Source: Hemibagrus wyckioides
Taxonomy: Eukaryota; Chordata; Actinopteri; Siluriformes; Bagridae
NCBI RefSeq assembly: GCF_019097595.1
Contig: NC_080726.1
Location: forward strand, 10,080,205-10,144,204
Length of the DNA stretch: 64,000 nucleotides
Direction of reading: 5' to 3'
Shown here: piece by piece, positions 50,870 to 61,251 of the stretch
How positions within the stretch are numbered: the stretch's first letter is position 1
How the letters are laid out: every line of letters starts with the position of its first letter
The notes under the pieces: generated by a model
The model's database searches: none
Told to the model about the DNA's origin: nothing
The model's input: only the letters and a program-made list of their open reading frames with translations
Position numbers and translations under genes: made by a program

Positions 50870-53800
50870 TCAGCCAAACACATTATTATTTGCTATTAGA
50901 CTGAAAAAAATTAGGTCAAATGCTGAAAAGACTATGAGCAACGAGACAGCAGATGAGGAGAAACCGGAACTGAAACACAGGGCTATGTCTGGGGCTTGGT
51001 TTTGGAGATGAAAAGCTGTGTTGCATCTAAATACGTAACTTTAAATAAGTAGTAGTTACGGCATGGAAAGCACATTTTGCTTTTACTTGAATAAATATGT
51101 ACATATTTTCCAAGACTCAACAAAATTATTTTATACTCTATATAGAGTGCATAAATTGCAAAATGTTTGGGATTTGCCTAGCTATGTTGGTTTTAAATAA
51201 TAAGCAGAATACTCTGTGAAGCCTATTGTTTTTCTTATACACTTGGCATAATTTCAGAATTATTTTCTTTTTTTCGCTTTAAGAAGAAAAATCTTAGCAT
51301 TCAATTTGAGGCTTTGCTTCACATCCAATAAGACACATTAAAATAGTTTAGTCTTAATTTATCACATCTCATATCCTTGATATCCAACCAAGCATATTAA
51401 GGGTTTTTGTCCATATCATTTGAAGCCTTAGTAATAATAAAAAAATGTGTTTGCAAAAGACAAACATCGAAAGCAATGTGACAAGATTATGAATGTCACA
51501 CATATTCAAATCTGGCACATTCTAAAATATTTGAATAAATTCCTTCTGGGGTGAGGAAGTTCACTGCTTAAGCTCTCTCTGTTGCAGCCATACTAATGGG
51601 GCATTAGTGTGGAACAGGGAGATGCTGGAATTTAAAACATTCCCCTGGTTGGGTGAGGAGAGTTTTAAAGGGAGCAGGAGAAAAGCAAACATTTCCGGCC
51701 TATCAGGAGGGAGATTAAAAAGAGAGTGAGCAAGAGAAATGGGGTGTGTGTGTGTAATGACAAACCAATACAGGAAAGGGCTCAAGGGGATGGCTGAATG
51801 GTTTAAACCAGTACAGCTCCTTGAGGCTACTGGCCTTTTTTCCATAGGGTATTGATGCAACAAAACAATTTAAACAGTGGCACAATTATAACGCAGAAAA
51901 GAGCATGGCTTGACATTACACTAAGATATGACTGCAACAACTGACTTCTCCAGACCCAGACAGATAGTATGAGAAACTGATGTATAACTGGCTCCATGCA
52001 CATCATAGTTATAATTGAATTATTTCATTTCTCCAAATAGAGGGCACAGCTACAAAAATCTGTTTTGAGTATTGATATGAATTTGAGTTTTGTAACTAAA
52101 TTAAATAGATTTTTATTCAGTACACTTCACTCTTCCTCCTCATTTCATTCTACTGATCTCCTCAGGCAACCTGAAGCATTTTCAGAGCAACAACAACTGC
52201 AACACAAAGCCGTGGCTAGTCATACAATGCTCACCACACTTGTACTTCAATTCAAGCCAGGAATAACGCCTGACTGGGCTGGACACGGGTACAAAGGCAG
52301 ACAAACCAGTTCTAGGATTCAAAATAATGTGTCCCACCTTAGAGGCATTTAAAATGGCAGCTGGTTTGCTAAGGTAATTTTGGGGGCAGGGGAGTGGAGG
52401 TGGACTATACTGCTACAGCTCCAGGTTTGTAATTTGTGATTAGAACATGGGTCAAAGCTTTGCCTTAATCCAGGATAAAGCAACACATTTTGCTTGTGTG
52501 TGAGTAAGAGTGAGAGAGAGAGAGAGAGAGAGAGACAGAAGTAAACCTTTACTTTTTTACTTATTAAAAGTAAAACTGTTTATAGTATAAAATCCTTTTG
52601 TAAAACAGTAAGCATATGACCAAGAATCAAAATCTTACAGAAATAAACTAATATGATAATCCAAAAACTTAACAACTGAGCTTAAGCTTTTTAGGAGTTG
52701 CGGTGATATCAGCTTTGCAATCTGATTTGATTCGATTATTTTAGAACAAAGTTTGAATGAAGAAAAATTATGACTGAAAAGACTTTTTTAATTTCTGAAT
52801 CATAAACAATACGAAACTATGTGCATTTTTGTCTAAAGTATAGGATTTTGTATAAAGTGTAAGATTATTTTAACTGTTAACACAGATTCCTAACCATATA
52901 ACCTATAATGCACTTCGGTTGGTCGATCTGGAGCTACTGGGCTATCGGTCCCTTGACAAGTGAAGAAGATTACTAGTAATGGCGAAGGCTCTCCATGAAA
53001 GAACGCAATCAAATGACCAGCATGCACTCTATATATTTATCTCTATGAGATACGCACACCAGGACGTCTGCATTGTTTAAAAAAAATTGCAATTACTGTA
53101 AATACATTTTTTGTATCTCAATGCATCACTATGCCCCTACTGCTTTTTAGATAAAAAAAAAAGAAAGAAAGAAAACGAAGAAAACAAGAAAAATGTTTTT
53201 TGAGTTTGGTGCTGTTGATAATGCAGGTTGAACTTCATTTGAGAAACAAAGATCAATAGTGTGACCTAAACAGCAAGATGTTTTTTTTGTTGATTTCAAA
53301 TATTTTTTTAGACATGAAATAAAATACAAATTGCAGCCTTGTGTATAAGGTAATGAGTAATGCCTTTTAACACATGGTCAATATCAGTTCACTCAAATCA
53401 TATGCCCAGATTCCTAAGGAAATTCGGAAATGTTTACCTGAATATCATGATAGCAAAGTTTCTCACATCAAGCTTAGGCTAATGAGAAAACTTGGAACAA
53501 ATTAACAGACTATGATAAGAATCATAAGATACAAATGCCATTTCAAAGTTATAAAATAAATTTCAACAATATACCCATATACCTGGCTTGATTCAAGCTG
53601 CTACAGTGTACAGCTTCATCAAAACAAAAGTAAATTTGGAATGGTATCTCATCATGGCAAACACTAAAGAGCAGATCTCAGTTATTCATTCATTAAAACT
53701 GTATGTATTTATAGGATGTAGCTTACCTTGCCAGTTCTACGCAGACTCCTCAATATTTTGTTTCTCTTAGGGTCCTCACCCTCTTCATTCAGAGAATTAT

Positions 53801-56800
53801 CCCCCTTCTGTATCCCAGTCTCGTCTTCTTTGGCTTTGGGTGGACCTCCAATCTCATCATCACTGCCAATGAAACTTGTGCGGAAATTACTGAATTTGCC
53901 CAGACGTTTAGAACGATCACGGTATAATCGTGGCTTAACTCCAGCAGCAGACAATTTGCGCCTGCGCTCTAGTGAACTGCTGTCTGCCTCGCTGTCTGAG
54001 CCATTACCTCCACCATTAGAATGGCCCTTGTTTGCATTTCGAATGGTAATGATTTTACCCTGTGTGCTATCATGTGGGACTGAGTAAATGTTTTCCTCTT
54101 CTGTGGGACGGGGCTTAGGTACAGCATCTACTGGCTCAGAATAATCAGAAGGATCATAACCACCATCACTGCTTGGTGGCCATGTGACTGAGGGTAATGA
54201 ACGTCTGTTACCTCCATGGTCCATGTAGGAGCCGAGACTAACTTTCCCAAATGTAACTGAAGGCTTGGGTCGCACCTGCGGTGGAACTTTGTTGTTCAGC
54301 TTGCTTTCAAAGGTGCTGATTTCAGAAATTACGCTGAAGGTATCACTACTTTCAAGGTCAGCAAACTTAAAGCCATGAGTCAAAGTGCTATCATCTCTAT
54401 AGATGGGGTAAGGAGGTGACGGCTCGACATCATCTTCAGAGTCCAGCAAGGGAATGCTTGGTGACCCACAACGAGGTGAATGGACACTCTCATTGGTACT
54501 GCAGGCTTCTGCTACATTGTCATACATATGTGTGGCCTCTACAATGGTCCTTTTTTCAACTACCTCCTTTAAGAAGGACTGGAAGAGATCTATTCGATGC
54601 AAGCCACCCACTACCCCACCAGGTCCACAGACAACAGAATTGAAACGGCCCTCAATTTCATGAGCCAACTCCTCCCCTTCAACCAGTTGATCGCGGGCTA
54701 CATCAGATTCTGTTAGCTCTGCTTGACTCTCCCCAACTCCCAGCAGCTGCACAGGAATAATGTCTTGCACTTCACAAAGGAAGGCACAAAGTGTTTCCAG
54801 GGAAGCCTTGCGTTTTGCTGAGTATACTGCAATGTATCCATGAACTAAACGGCTCTTGCGTAGAGAAAAAGCAGAATGATACGATAACACAGCTAGGTCA
54901 ATGGTTTGCCTTTGGCCACCAATAGTAAGGTCCAACAACACTGATGTGCCAATAGATAGGTTGGCAGAAGGTCTGCAGTGCTGAGAATGTAAGAATGGTG
55001 ATAAAAGTTGGTCTACATCGTAAGTGTCTCCACACATGATGCACATTACAACATGTAAATCAGCCTCGGAAGTCTGTTGAGCATGAGAGTCTCTAAAACG
55101 GGCACGTGGAGTTGGCAAAGGAGGGGAGCTACTTCCAAGACTGCAAGAGGATCTCTGTACATCCAAGAGGCTTTTTAGGACTTGGTTGATCTGCTTTTCA
55201 TTTAGATTGCGTGCATAGCCTGCACCTGGAGAAGCAGGATCCAGGTAAGTGCATTGCAGTTTCCCAGCAACCTGTTGCCCTTGTATTATTAAACTTTGGG
55301 CAGTTTCTCCCCCAATATCCCCAATTGATCCAACTCCTCTCTTGGTGACCAACAGCAGTGACATGGGGAGCTGTGCTAAGCTGTTATCCCTTCGACCAAT
55401 GGTTGATTCTCTAAGCTTCTCAATGCTTTCAACAACATAGGACAATGATTCTTTAGAGTTGTAGAGACAAAGGCATCCATGTGGGGTAAAAGTAGGTGTG
55501 TGAAAAGAGTTAACTGGTAAGCGTACATTGCCTTCTATAGGCCTAAGGGCCAGTTCATATGTTTTTCCATCTAGTGTGTATCGGTCATCACTGGTGCACA
55601 TTGCTCTGATCTCATTGGCCAACTCCCTTGCAAGTCCATCTTTTCCAAGGATTACAAGATTAATCCTATCCACTTTTCCCTCACCATACTGGGACTTTAG
55701 GGTGCCATCAAATGCATACCGAGTAGGAAATCTTGAAGCCAAGATTTGCTCAATCTTGCTGTCCACACAGTAAGGGCTGTTAGGGCATGTCTCCTTTGTT
55801 GGGTGGTAGACAAAATGGATATGCTTGAGTACAAGAGCATCCCTCTCTGCTTGAAGTTTTTGAAGAGCCTTAAATCTCTGTTCCTCTCCAAGAACCTCTT
55901 GAATGGCACCCATTTTTTCTTTACTGGGTTTGGCATCCACCTCAAGCTCATAGAACAGCTCAGAATACTCTAGCAAAAGCTCCTGGAAGTCCTCTTTGGC
56001 TTGATCAATAATCTCTTTCTGATGCTTGTTGTAGATATCCAGATACTCTGGTTCCTCCAGCCACTGGTAAAACTCCTCATTCATTATAAAGCTGCGGGCC
56101 TCCTCCCAAGGCTTGCCAGGAGTGACAAATGGAGATGCAACCAGTTTCTCTTTGAATTCTCTACGTATTTCTGCTCGTTTTCTCTCATTTCTCAGGTGCT
56201 CTAAATGACTTTCATAGATGACTTCTGCAGCTGGGGTTTCCAAAAGATCCTGGGGTATACGCTCATCATCCATGTTATCTATATGTGGCGTAGTTTCCCA
56301 TGGCGTGTCATCTAATATAACGAACCAAGTTGAAAACCCACGTTTTGTCTCCAAAACCTTCTGTACCCCTGACCAGCTCAAGTGGTCAATCTCATCTAAA
56401 TCTGGTACCAAATTACACAGAGCCTGTGGAAGTGTACTTAAATAAACCTTGCGCCGTTTTTCTATGTGTTCCTGTTTGAGCCTGTGCACATGTTGTTGAA
56501 ATAATTTCTTGGCTTTGGAAGTACCCTCAAGGAAGACATAGTCTTTGTATTCTGGGGAATTTTGCATTCTGCGGTTGATGTTGGGCCATGTTTCATTGTG
56601 GTTCTTTACAATGCAACTGACAAGCCACTCATAGCGGTCTTTAGCAGACGCTATCTGCTGACTCTGCTGCTTCAGAGCCTCAAAGTAAGGGATGATCTTC
56701 GGTTTTCCTCGACTCTTGTCTATCAGCTGCACTAGGGTGAGGAAGGCAAGGTCAACATTGACATTAGAGCGTGCTGAAGTCTCAACTACCTGCACATTTT

Positions 56801-57458
56801 TCTTGGCTAGAGCAAAGGTGTGAGCGTCTTTAATATACCGCTCAACTCCCTCATCACACTTGGTCAATATGAGTACAACTGGTTTCTTGGTCTTTGCTAA
56901 CTGGTTGTACAAGTTGGAAATAAACTTCATCTGGTCATCAAAATTACGGTTCATTCCTCTGCTTACATCAACACAAAGAAGAAACCCATCTACAAGAAGC
57001 TTTCCTTCAGGCATTTGTTTTTGCTCAAAGTCCTGTTCAAGACCCAGCTGATCGGTACAGAAATACATAAGCTTTTCAGCTGAGGCCAGTTTGGGGGAAG
57101 CTGCCCTCTTAATGTAAGGCTGCAGTGCAGTGCTTCGATGTGGCTGGAATGTCTGGTCATCAATGAACTCTGTCTGCTCCACCACATGTATTCGACATTC
57201 AGGTCCCTCCTCCAATGTTCGTGTTGCCTCACCCCAGAACAAAAAGTGATCATTGTTTACAACTCGACCACCAAAGTCACTAGTGCTCAAAACTGAGGTG
57301 TGGTCCAAATAAAAATCATCAGCGCTGGGGCGTACAAAGCGATTACAAAGGCAGGACTTTCCTACCCCACACTGCCCTTTTTCTTTCTCAGTCCCGGACA
57401 AACCTACTACAACCAGGTTGTAGGTTGGTGCCCGGGCATCTTGTTTTTTTGCCATCAT
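32307..57458 (-). CDS. arhgap35: arhgap35 (p190RhoGAP-A), complete six-exon coding region
   Basis: Coding exons in transcript order are 57458-53727, 48439-48298, 41010-40933, 38043-37912, 33739-33634 and 32733-32307. They sum to 4617 nt, or 1538 codons plus TGA; human ARHGAP35 is about 1500 residues. Every intron is GT-AG and the split codons join correctly. Family knowledge: this cytoplasmic GTPase-activating protein switches off RhoA, acts in adhesion, cytoskeletal and neurite control, and docks p120RasGAP. Visible domains are a GTPase-like domain with P-loop GQCGVGKS at residues 28-35 and TKCD further on, FF repeats (about 270-540), pseudoGTPase domains (about 590-950), phospho-Tyr sites DYSEP (Y1106) and NIYSVP (Y1125), and a RhoGAP domain (about 1265-1450) with arginine finger R1300 in GIYRVSGN. 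The tail is Pro/Ser-rich and ends HTL, as in ARHGAP35. The NIYSVPHDS site and the tail argue against the paralogue arhgap5. Whether this is arhgap35a or arhgap35b cannot be decided here. Confidence 0.96.
32734..33633 (-). other. arhgap35 last intron
   Basis: This 900-bp GT-AG intron contains a short ATT trinucleotide run (32861-32881) and is otherwise AT-rich with no recognised element. Confidence 0.85.
33634..33739 (-). CDS. arhgap35: arhgap35 coding exon 5
   Basis: This 106-nt exon has acceptor cctcccacag and donor gtgagt. It encodes [20 protein letters not shown] and the helix [12 protein letters not shown] of the RhoGAP domain. Compared with human, the segment REQKLHALKEV reads [11 protein letters not shown] here, a conservative divergence. 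Confidence 0.95.
33740..37911 (-). other. arhgap35 intron between coding exons 4 and 5
   Basis: This 4.2-kb intron contains a rearranged Tc1-type remnant (about 34271-34760), CA-rich sequence near 35440-35465 and a GC-richer patch around 35980-36150. No additional exon is evident. Confidence 0.85.
34271..34760. mobile_element. rearranged Tc1-type remnant in arhgap35 intron
   Basis: The plus-strand part starts with a terminal-repeat-like ctatacagtcactttaacagg and includes gccttgttgattaag, gaggagaatggccagactgg and gacgaccacatc, which encode an N-terminal transposase segment. From about 34640 the related N-terminal segment is read on the opposite strand (ccattctgtctaaactccag, gagatcagaagtttctgaag). 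The element is therefore inverted internally and carries no usable frame. Confidence 0.65.
37912..38043 (-). CDS. arhgap35: arhgap35 coding exon 4
   Basis: This 132-nt exon has acceptor attgttag and donor gtaagt. It encodes the RhoGAP core segment [20 protein letters not shown] and the PLVPY motif, both highly conserved in RhoGAP domains. It begins with the last two bases of an Asp codon and ends with the first base of a Lys codon, matching the flanking exon phases. Confidence 0.96.
39330..39410 (+). mobile_element. SINE body fragment
   Basis: The segment aatctgccactattgggctg … ccttatccctcactgctcca parallels the body of the SINE at 22.4 kb. Head and tail are absent. Confidence 0.5.
39930..40722 (-). 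mobile_element. chimeric Tc1 remnant joining two families
   Basis: From 39930 to about 40260 the sequence matches, on the minus strand, the C-terminal half of the same Tc1 family as the remnant at 34.3 kb (cattaggaacagtgtactaa, ccctttgctctcaaaacagc). From about 40262 to 40722 it matches the family of the 27.5-kb element (gtaggtggtacgtgtaaaag, ctgtgatgcactgtgctatg, cctttctatcataatcagc). Both have the same orientation. There is no intact frame. It lies in the arhgap35 intron in the gene's own orientation. Confidence 0.65.
40933..41010 (-). CDS. arhgap35: arhgap35 coding exon 3 (arginine-finger exon)
   Basis: This 78-nt exon has acceptor ctttttcag and donor gtgagg. It carries the catalytic loop [13 protein letters not shown], whose Arg (residue 1300) is the arginine finger that RhoGAPs insert into the active site of Rho. 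It continues into the helix [11 protein letters not shown]. Being phase 1 at both ends, its skipping would keep the frame but remove catalysis. Confidence 0.96.
41011..48297 (-). other. arhgap35 intron between coding exons 2 and 3
   Basis: At 7.3 kb this is the largest intron in the coding region. It contains a degraded dispersed repeat near its 3' end (41097-41225) and several poly-A/T runs. It is otherwise featureless, with no exon-like conserved frame. Confidence 0.85.
41097..41225 (-). repeat. degraded dispersed teleost repeat in intron
   Basis: The plus-strand sequence ggatgccagtccactgcagg, ttggggcaattcagaaaacg, cctgactggcatg, aggaaacctgagaagcagg and agaaacccacagagacatgg is the reverse strand of a common fish repeat. 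It lies just upstream of the arginine-finger exon acceptor. Confidence 0.6.
48298..48439 (-). CDS. arhgap35: arhgap35 coding exon 2
   Basis: This 142-nt exon starts after a T-rich tract and tttgtag, and ends at donor gtgagc. It encodes a basic linker (KTRPKPRQS), which in mammals is the polybasic and phosphoregulated segment just before the GAP domain. The start of the RhoGAP domain follows, with ESNYFGVPL and the [14 protein letters not shown] helix. It ends with one base of a Gly codon that is completed in the next exon. Confidence 0.96.
50833..50867 (+). repeat. (AC)n microsatellite in intron
   Basis: About 17 AC units, read directly, in the arhgap35 intron between coding exons 1 and 2. 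Confidence 0.95.
52512..52535 (+). repeat. (GA)n microsatellite in intron
   Basis: About 11 GA units, read directly. Confidence 0.9.
53727..57458 (-). CDS. arhgap35: arhgap35 coding exon 1 (giant exon, residues 1-1244)
   Basis: This 3732-nt exon encodes about 81% of the protein without interruption, matching the very large first coding exon known for mammalian ARHGAP35. It holds the GTPase-like domain, the FF repeats, both pseudoGTPase domains and the tyrosine-phosphorylated linker. The exon ends after an AAG codon, with donor gtaagc at 53726-53721. The open frame continues a few codons into the intron (VSYIL then stop), which is read-through and not protein. Two ATGs lie in tandem at 57458 and 57455. 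The second has the better context (A at -3, G at +4), so initiation could use either. Human ARHGAP35 likewise starts with consecutive methionines. Confidence 0.97.
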
Positions 57459-57478
57459 TATCGTTTGAAGCCACTCAT
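57458..57478 (-). promoter_or_regulatory. uORF2 overlapping the arhgap35 start codon
   Basis: A six-codon upstream ORF (Met-Ser-Gly-Phe-Lys-Arg) ends in TAA. The last A of that stop is the first base of the main ATG, giving TAATG. This is the arrangement of a termination-reinitiation junction. The main frame has a second ATG immediately after, which could catch reinitiating ribosomes. Confidence 0.6.
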
Positions 57479-57844
57479 CTTGCCATTCCCAGAAGCTCTA
57501 GTTTGAAAGCTACTGGGTTGCAATTCCATCCAAGCACATTCAGAATCTAAAAAGGTCCTTAACTTCCTAATTGTTTAGGGTTGGGGACAGTGTATTCAAT
57601 ACTATTAGTGGTCAAATCTTAAATACAGAGTCATTTGTGCACTTAGAGGAAAAACTTGCAGAATCTTTGTAGAACGACAAGGCAAAAATCCTGTTGGTGG
57701 GTGATCAGGGATTTGGGAGGCAGGGGAGAAGGTCCAGTGTGAATCTAGAAAGGTGTGATGAAGGCAGAACTATTCCAGCCCATCTCTTCTCAAGGGTTCT
57801 GCAACACAAACAAGGTCCTGGGTTTGTCCAACTTGAATATATAC
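57459..57844 (-). other. arhgap35: arhgap35 5' UTR portion of the first coding exon
   Basis: On the minus strand a strong pyrimidine tract (ttttcttctttcttccag) ends at 57845, giving a probable splice acceptor and an exon start at 57844. That leaves 386 nt of 5' UTR before the start codon, so at least one upstream non-coding exon must exist. The UTR contains about six upstream ATGs. The last two form the chained uORFs described separately. Confidence 0.7.
57475..57486 (-). promoter_or_regulatory. uORF1 in arhgap35 5' UTR (3 codons)
   Basis: A minimal upstream ORF, ATG GCA AGA TGA, encodes Met-Ala-Arg. Its stop codon overlaps the next upstream start codon as ATGA. It sits 28 nt before the main start, so ribosomes that initiate here would need to reinitiate. 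This is sequence-level evidence only; translation is not shown. Confidence 0.6.
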
Positions 57845-59965
57845 CTGGAAGAAAGAAGAAAACAAGTGTGAGTAAATTTTCATCATCACTCTGCCCTTTT
57901 TTGTATGACAATGTATCTATTAACCCAGGAGTTTCTTGCCATAATCACAACCAAAAATGAAATAAGCATACCAAGAATTACATTGCAAATTGATGCAAAT
58001 GCAATATAAAAGATAATTAAGCCATAGCAAGTCATCGTTGTTGTGTGGCAACATTTGTTATAGGCTTTGATTCTCTTGTTTACACTGTACATACACACAT
58101 GCACAGATGAAAGCTTTTATAAGCAATTTAGAACTAGCTGTTAATTAAGCAACTAGGAAGGCCAAATGGCTTTTCAAAAAACAACACTGTAAACTGGAAC
58201 CTTTCCAGAATCTAAACTCCGGAATGAATTTTCAGTCAATTCTAACTATTTAAAAAGAAAAAAAAAAAAAAAAAACTCAAGTAACAGCATAAAATCATAT
58301 GTGCCTCAAACACTCTGCTAAACTTTAAAAAATATAGAATCATTAAATTGAAATGTAAGGTTACATTTAAGGAAACATTTTCTCAAACCACTAACAACAA
58401 TGATAAAAGTCTTTTTGGACAATGGATTTGAAATTGAGCGCCCTGCATACAAATGAGGAGAGCAGATATAGAAGACAAATATTTAAAGTTTACCATGTAG
58501 GTAAATGTCATTAAAATATTCTCAACCATTTTTTAACCACAGTGCTTCATAACAATACTAAGGTTTACTTTTGCCATCTGAAATAAATGGCATAAGTTCA
58601 CCACAGACAGCAGGAATAAGGATAAGATCATTCCTCTTCTAAGTAAACACCAAATGAATAAAAAATATGGGATACACTCAAAAAGGGAGCAGTACCTGTT
58701 CATACAAGTTAACAAATAAAAGTGGAATAAAAAAAATCAGTGCTGTGAACATCAGTATGATTGTGGGCAAGTTCAAAGTGCTACTCAGTGTGCTCTCTAA
58801 AAATACAACAGACAAATTACCAGGAACCGACCAGCTCTGAGTACCAATTGGCTGCATGTTTAGCCTATGTCTAAACTTTTCTTATTGTCTACCGAGTTTA
58901 ATTATGTGGAGCCATAATGCTGCACTGAAATTTCCACTAAGACAACATTTGCCAGTTTTGGTTCAGCTCAGCACTAACACTTTCCTACAAGTTAACAGTT
59001 TTGTAGTCCTCTTGCTGTTCATCATTCATTTCTTTGTGAACTGATAAAGCAGAGTTACTAGCTGCTGACTGTTATCAGATGACATGACACAAAGATCTAT
59101 ATATCAAGAGAATTATGAAAAATGTAACACCGAATTGTTGCAGCACAGCATTACCAATGTGCAGGTGTTCATGCAGACCACTCATTTCTTTTTAAATCTC
59201 AATTTTTTTTGGTGCAAAACATTCATGTTCAGCATGAATAGGCCTTTATGCTATGGCTGAAGTCACAATACCCTGCCAAGCTCAACAAGAAGCTGAACAA
59301 CACAGACAAGGGGTATAACCACTGAATGGTCAGACAGAATCAAGACTCTATGCCCTCTTCATTATTTGTTTAGTGAATATTTCAGTGAAACTGCTAAAGA
59401 TCATGAATACTGCTTTCCAATAGTTACTGTTTTAAAGGTTCAGAATAAAAAAATAATAACTCACAAAGCAGGACTCAATAAGTATTTGTCATAATAAAGA
59501 GTAGTTCGGCATGACTGTGAGAATAATTCTCTAAAATCCATATTAAAAAAAAAAAAAAAACTTTGCTGGGATTGAAATTTTGGAATCCTGCTGGAAACCT
59601 GAAGTGAATTTCTGACACCATAACAAATTTAGTGTGCAGCGCAGACTTTGCTATTTATAGGCAGCACTTCAGAGCAACACAAAGGAAAATCTATATCAAA
59701 CACAGCCATTCAGAGTTTTAGCATTTATATAGAAACCCTAAACCAAAAAAAAAAAATTGTCAAATATTGACAAGCCCTGCAACAACACTTGGTTCATTAC
59801 TGGAAATCTGCAGGTCAATTCAAAATTTGTGATAAGGCAAAGGATTCATGGTTTATTCACACACTGGCCTCCCAACAAAGCTTTTCAGAAGTCTTGTGCT
59901 GCTGTGTGATTACCCAGCAATCAATGAGTACTGAGCAAACACAAAGTAAGCTTTTGCGGCCTCAC

Positions 59966-60022
59966 CTGCAGACGCATGACTGAAAGGCCTGTAACTGCAG
60001 TTCTACTGCCTCCACCCACTCC
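59966..60022 (-). other. candidate 5' UTR exon of arhgap35
   Basis: On the minus strand a good donor (cag|gtgagg) at 59966/59965 lies 57 nt after a possible acceptor (ttctccag). This could be an upstream non-coding exon that splices to the acceptor at 57844. There is no protein-level support, and chance splice-like sites are common, so this is only a candidate. Confidence 0.22.
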
Positions 60023-61154
60023 CTGGAGAATAAAGGAGAGGAGCTTCCATGTGGTGCAGTATCAAGGGCGGGTCAACCCAGTGTTATCTTAAGAATGCAG
60101 GTGGGGAAAAAAAAACCTGTATACTGTTTTATTTTACTGTTTATAAGTGACTGCTGACATTCACCTCTCCAAGTTGTCTGGTGAGAAAATCATGTACTCA
60201 GAATAATCAAAAGGTCATTGTTAGTCATGTTCAAATAATTGACTGTCTTATTATAATCCTTTAACTGCTACATGTAGGTTTTTATTCCTGAATCCTAACC
60301 TATTTGTGCTCTGGTAACAGAAAAGGGACACAGCAGGCTAAAATTTAAATCTGTTCAGCTCAATAACCTCCTGCCACTGAGACCACAAATCATATCAGTG
60401 CCCATTTTCTTCCCCCCTACACAACATGACCCACTTCTGTTCCACACAGAGACTGCATTTCATAAATCATTTTAATTGTGATCACAAATTTTGGCTTCCT
60501 TAATTAATTAACAGTAGCCCACTGCGTCACTGGCGTGAGTAACTAAAGCCATCTAATTGGTTAACTAAATATCAGTGTTTATTGATTCTGACATGTTAAA
60601 TCACCGCCTCCCAATTCTTGCGTTTAAACTGTCTAACAAATCACAGTAGGACATTTGTTTTCTGCCTATTTTACAGTTACGACAAAGGAGATCATCAGAT
60701 AAGTAGGCATGACTTTCAACTACAACAATTTCCGACTGTGTTTATATTTTAAAAATGTCACACTTGATTAATGACTAAGAAACAGTCTTGTTTGGATTAA
60801 ATTTTATTCAAAGTTTGTCTGACGACTGTTATAAATAAAGATTCCTGACCATCATTTTAACCACCATCATGCAGCAATACCATAAATATGAGATGTGTTT
60901 ATCAATTACTAGGCATTAAGGATTTGATTACATCCTCTAGACAGATTGAAGCATAGAAATTCCCTATTCTGTGTCAGGAAACAGGTGGCAAAGCTGCTGA
61001 TTTAGAGCTCTGTTTAAAAGAGATTTGAAAAATAATAGAAAAGAATAATAAATTATATGAAAATGCCTGTTTTTATAGCGAGCTCTGGAGCTGGAATGAT
61101 GCACTGGGATATGACCATAAGTTGACTATAGATTGGCACAGCCATATGAGCATC

Positions 61155-61156
61155 TC

Positions 61157-61209
<53 letters not shown>

Positions 61210-61251
61210 GTCTCTGTCTGTCTCTCTCACACACACACACACACACACACG
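61155..61251 (+). repeat. compound (TCTG)n-(TC)n-(AC)n microsatellite
   Basis: Some eleven TCTG units are followed by imperfect TCTG/TCTC and then about ten AC units. The opposite strand reads as CAGA/GT repeats. This is simple sequence: there are no spacers, so it is not a CRISPR array. Confidence 0.95.

Larger units (their letters stand above)
48440..53726 (-). other. arhgap35 intron between coding exons 1 and 2
   Basis: This 5.3-kb GT-AG intron contains a (CA)n tract at about 50833-50867, a (GA)n tract at about 52513-52535 and A/T-rich sequence. I recognise no transposon coding remnant and no additional exon in it. Confidence 0.85.

Noticed and set aside
53709..53726. Last five codons (VSYIL) of the long open frame as a real C-terminus
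   Set aside because: They follow a consensus gtaagc donor, and the protein continues in frame into the next exon with a family-matching sequence. They are intron read-through.
32307..57458. Assignment to arhgap5 (p190RhoGAP-B)
   Set aside because: The P-loop region, the NIYSVPHDS site, the linker and the Pro-rich C-terminus ending HTL fit ARHGAP35 rather than ARHGAP5.
61155..61251. CRISPR-like regular repeat
   Set aside because: It is a perfect tetranucleotide/dinucleotide microsatellite with no spacers, in a vertebrate genome.
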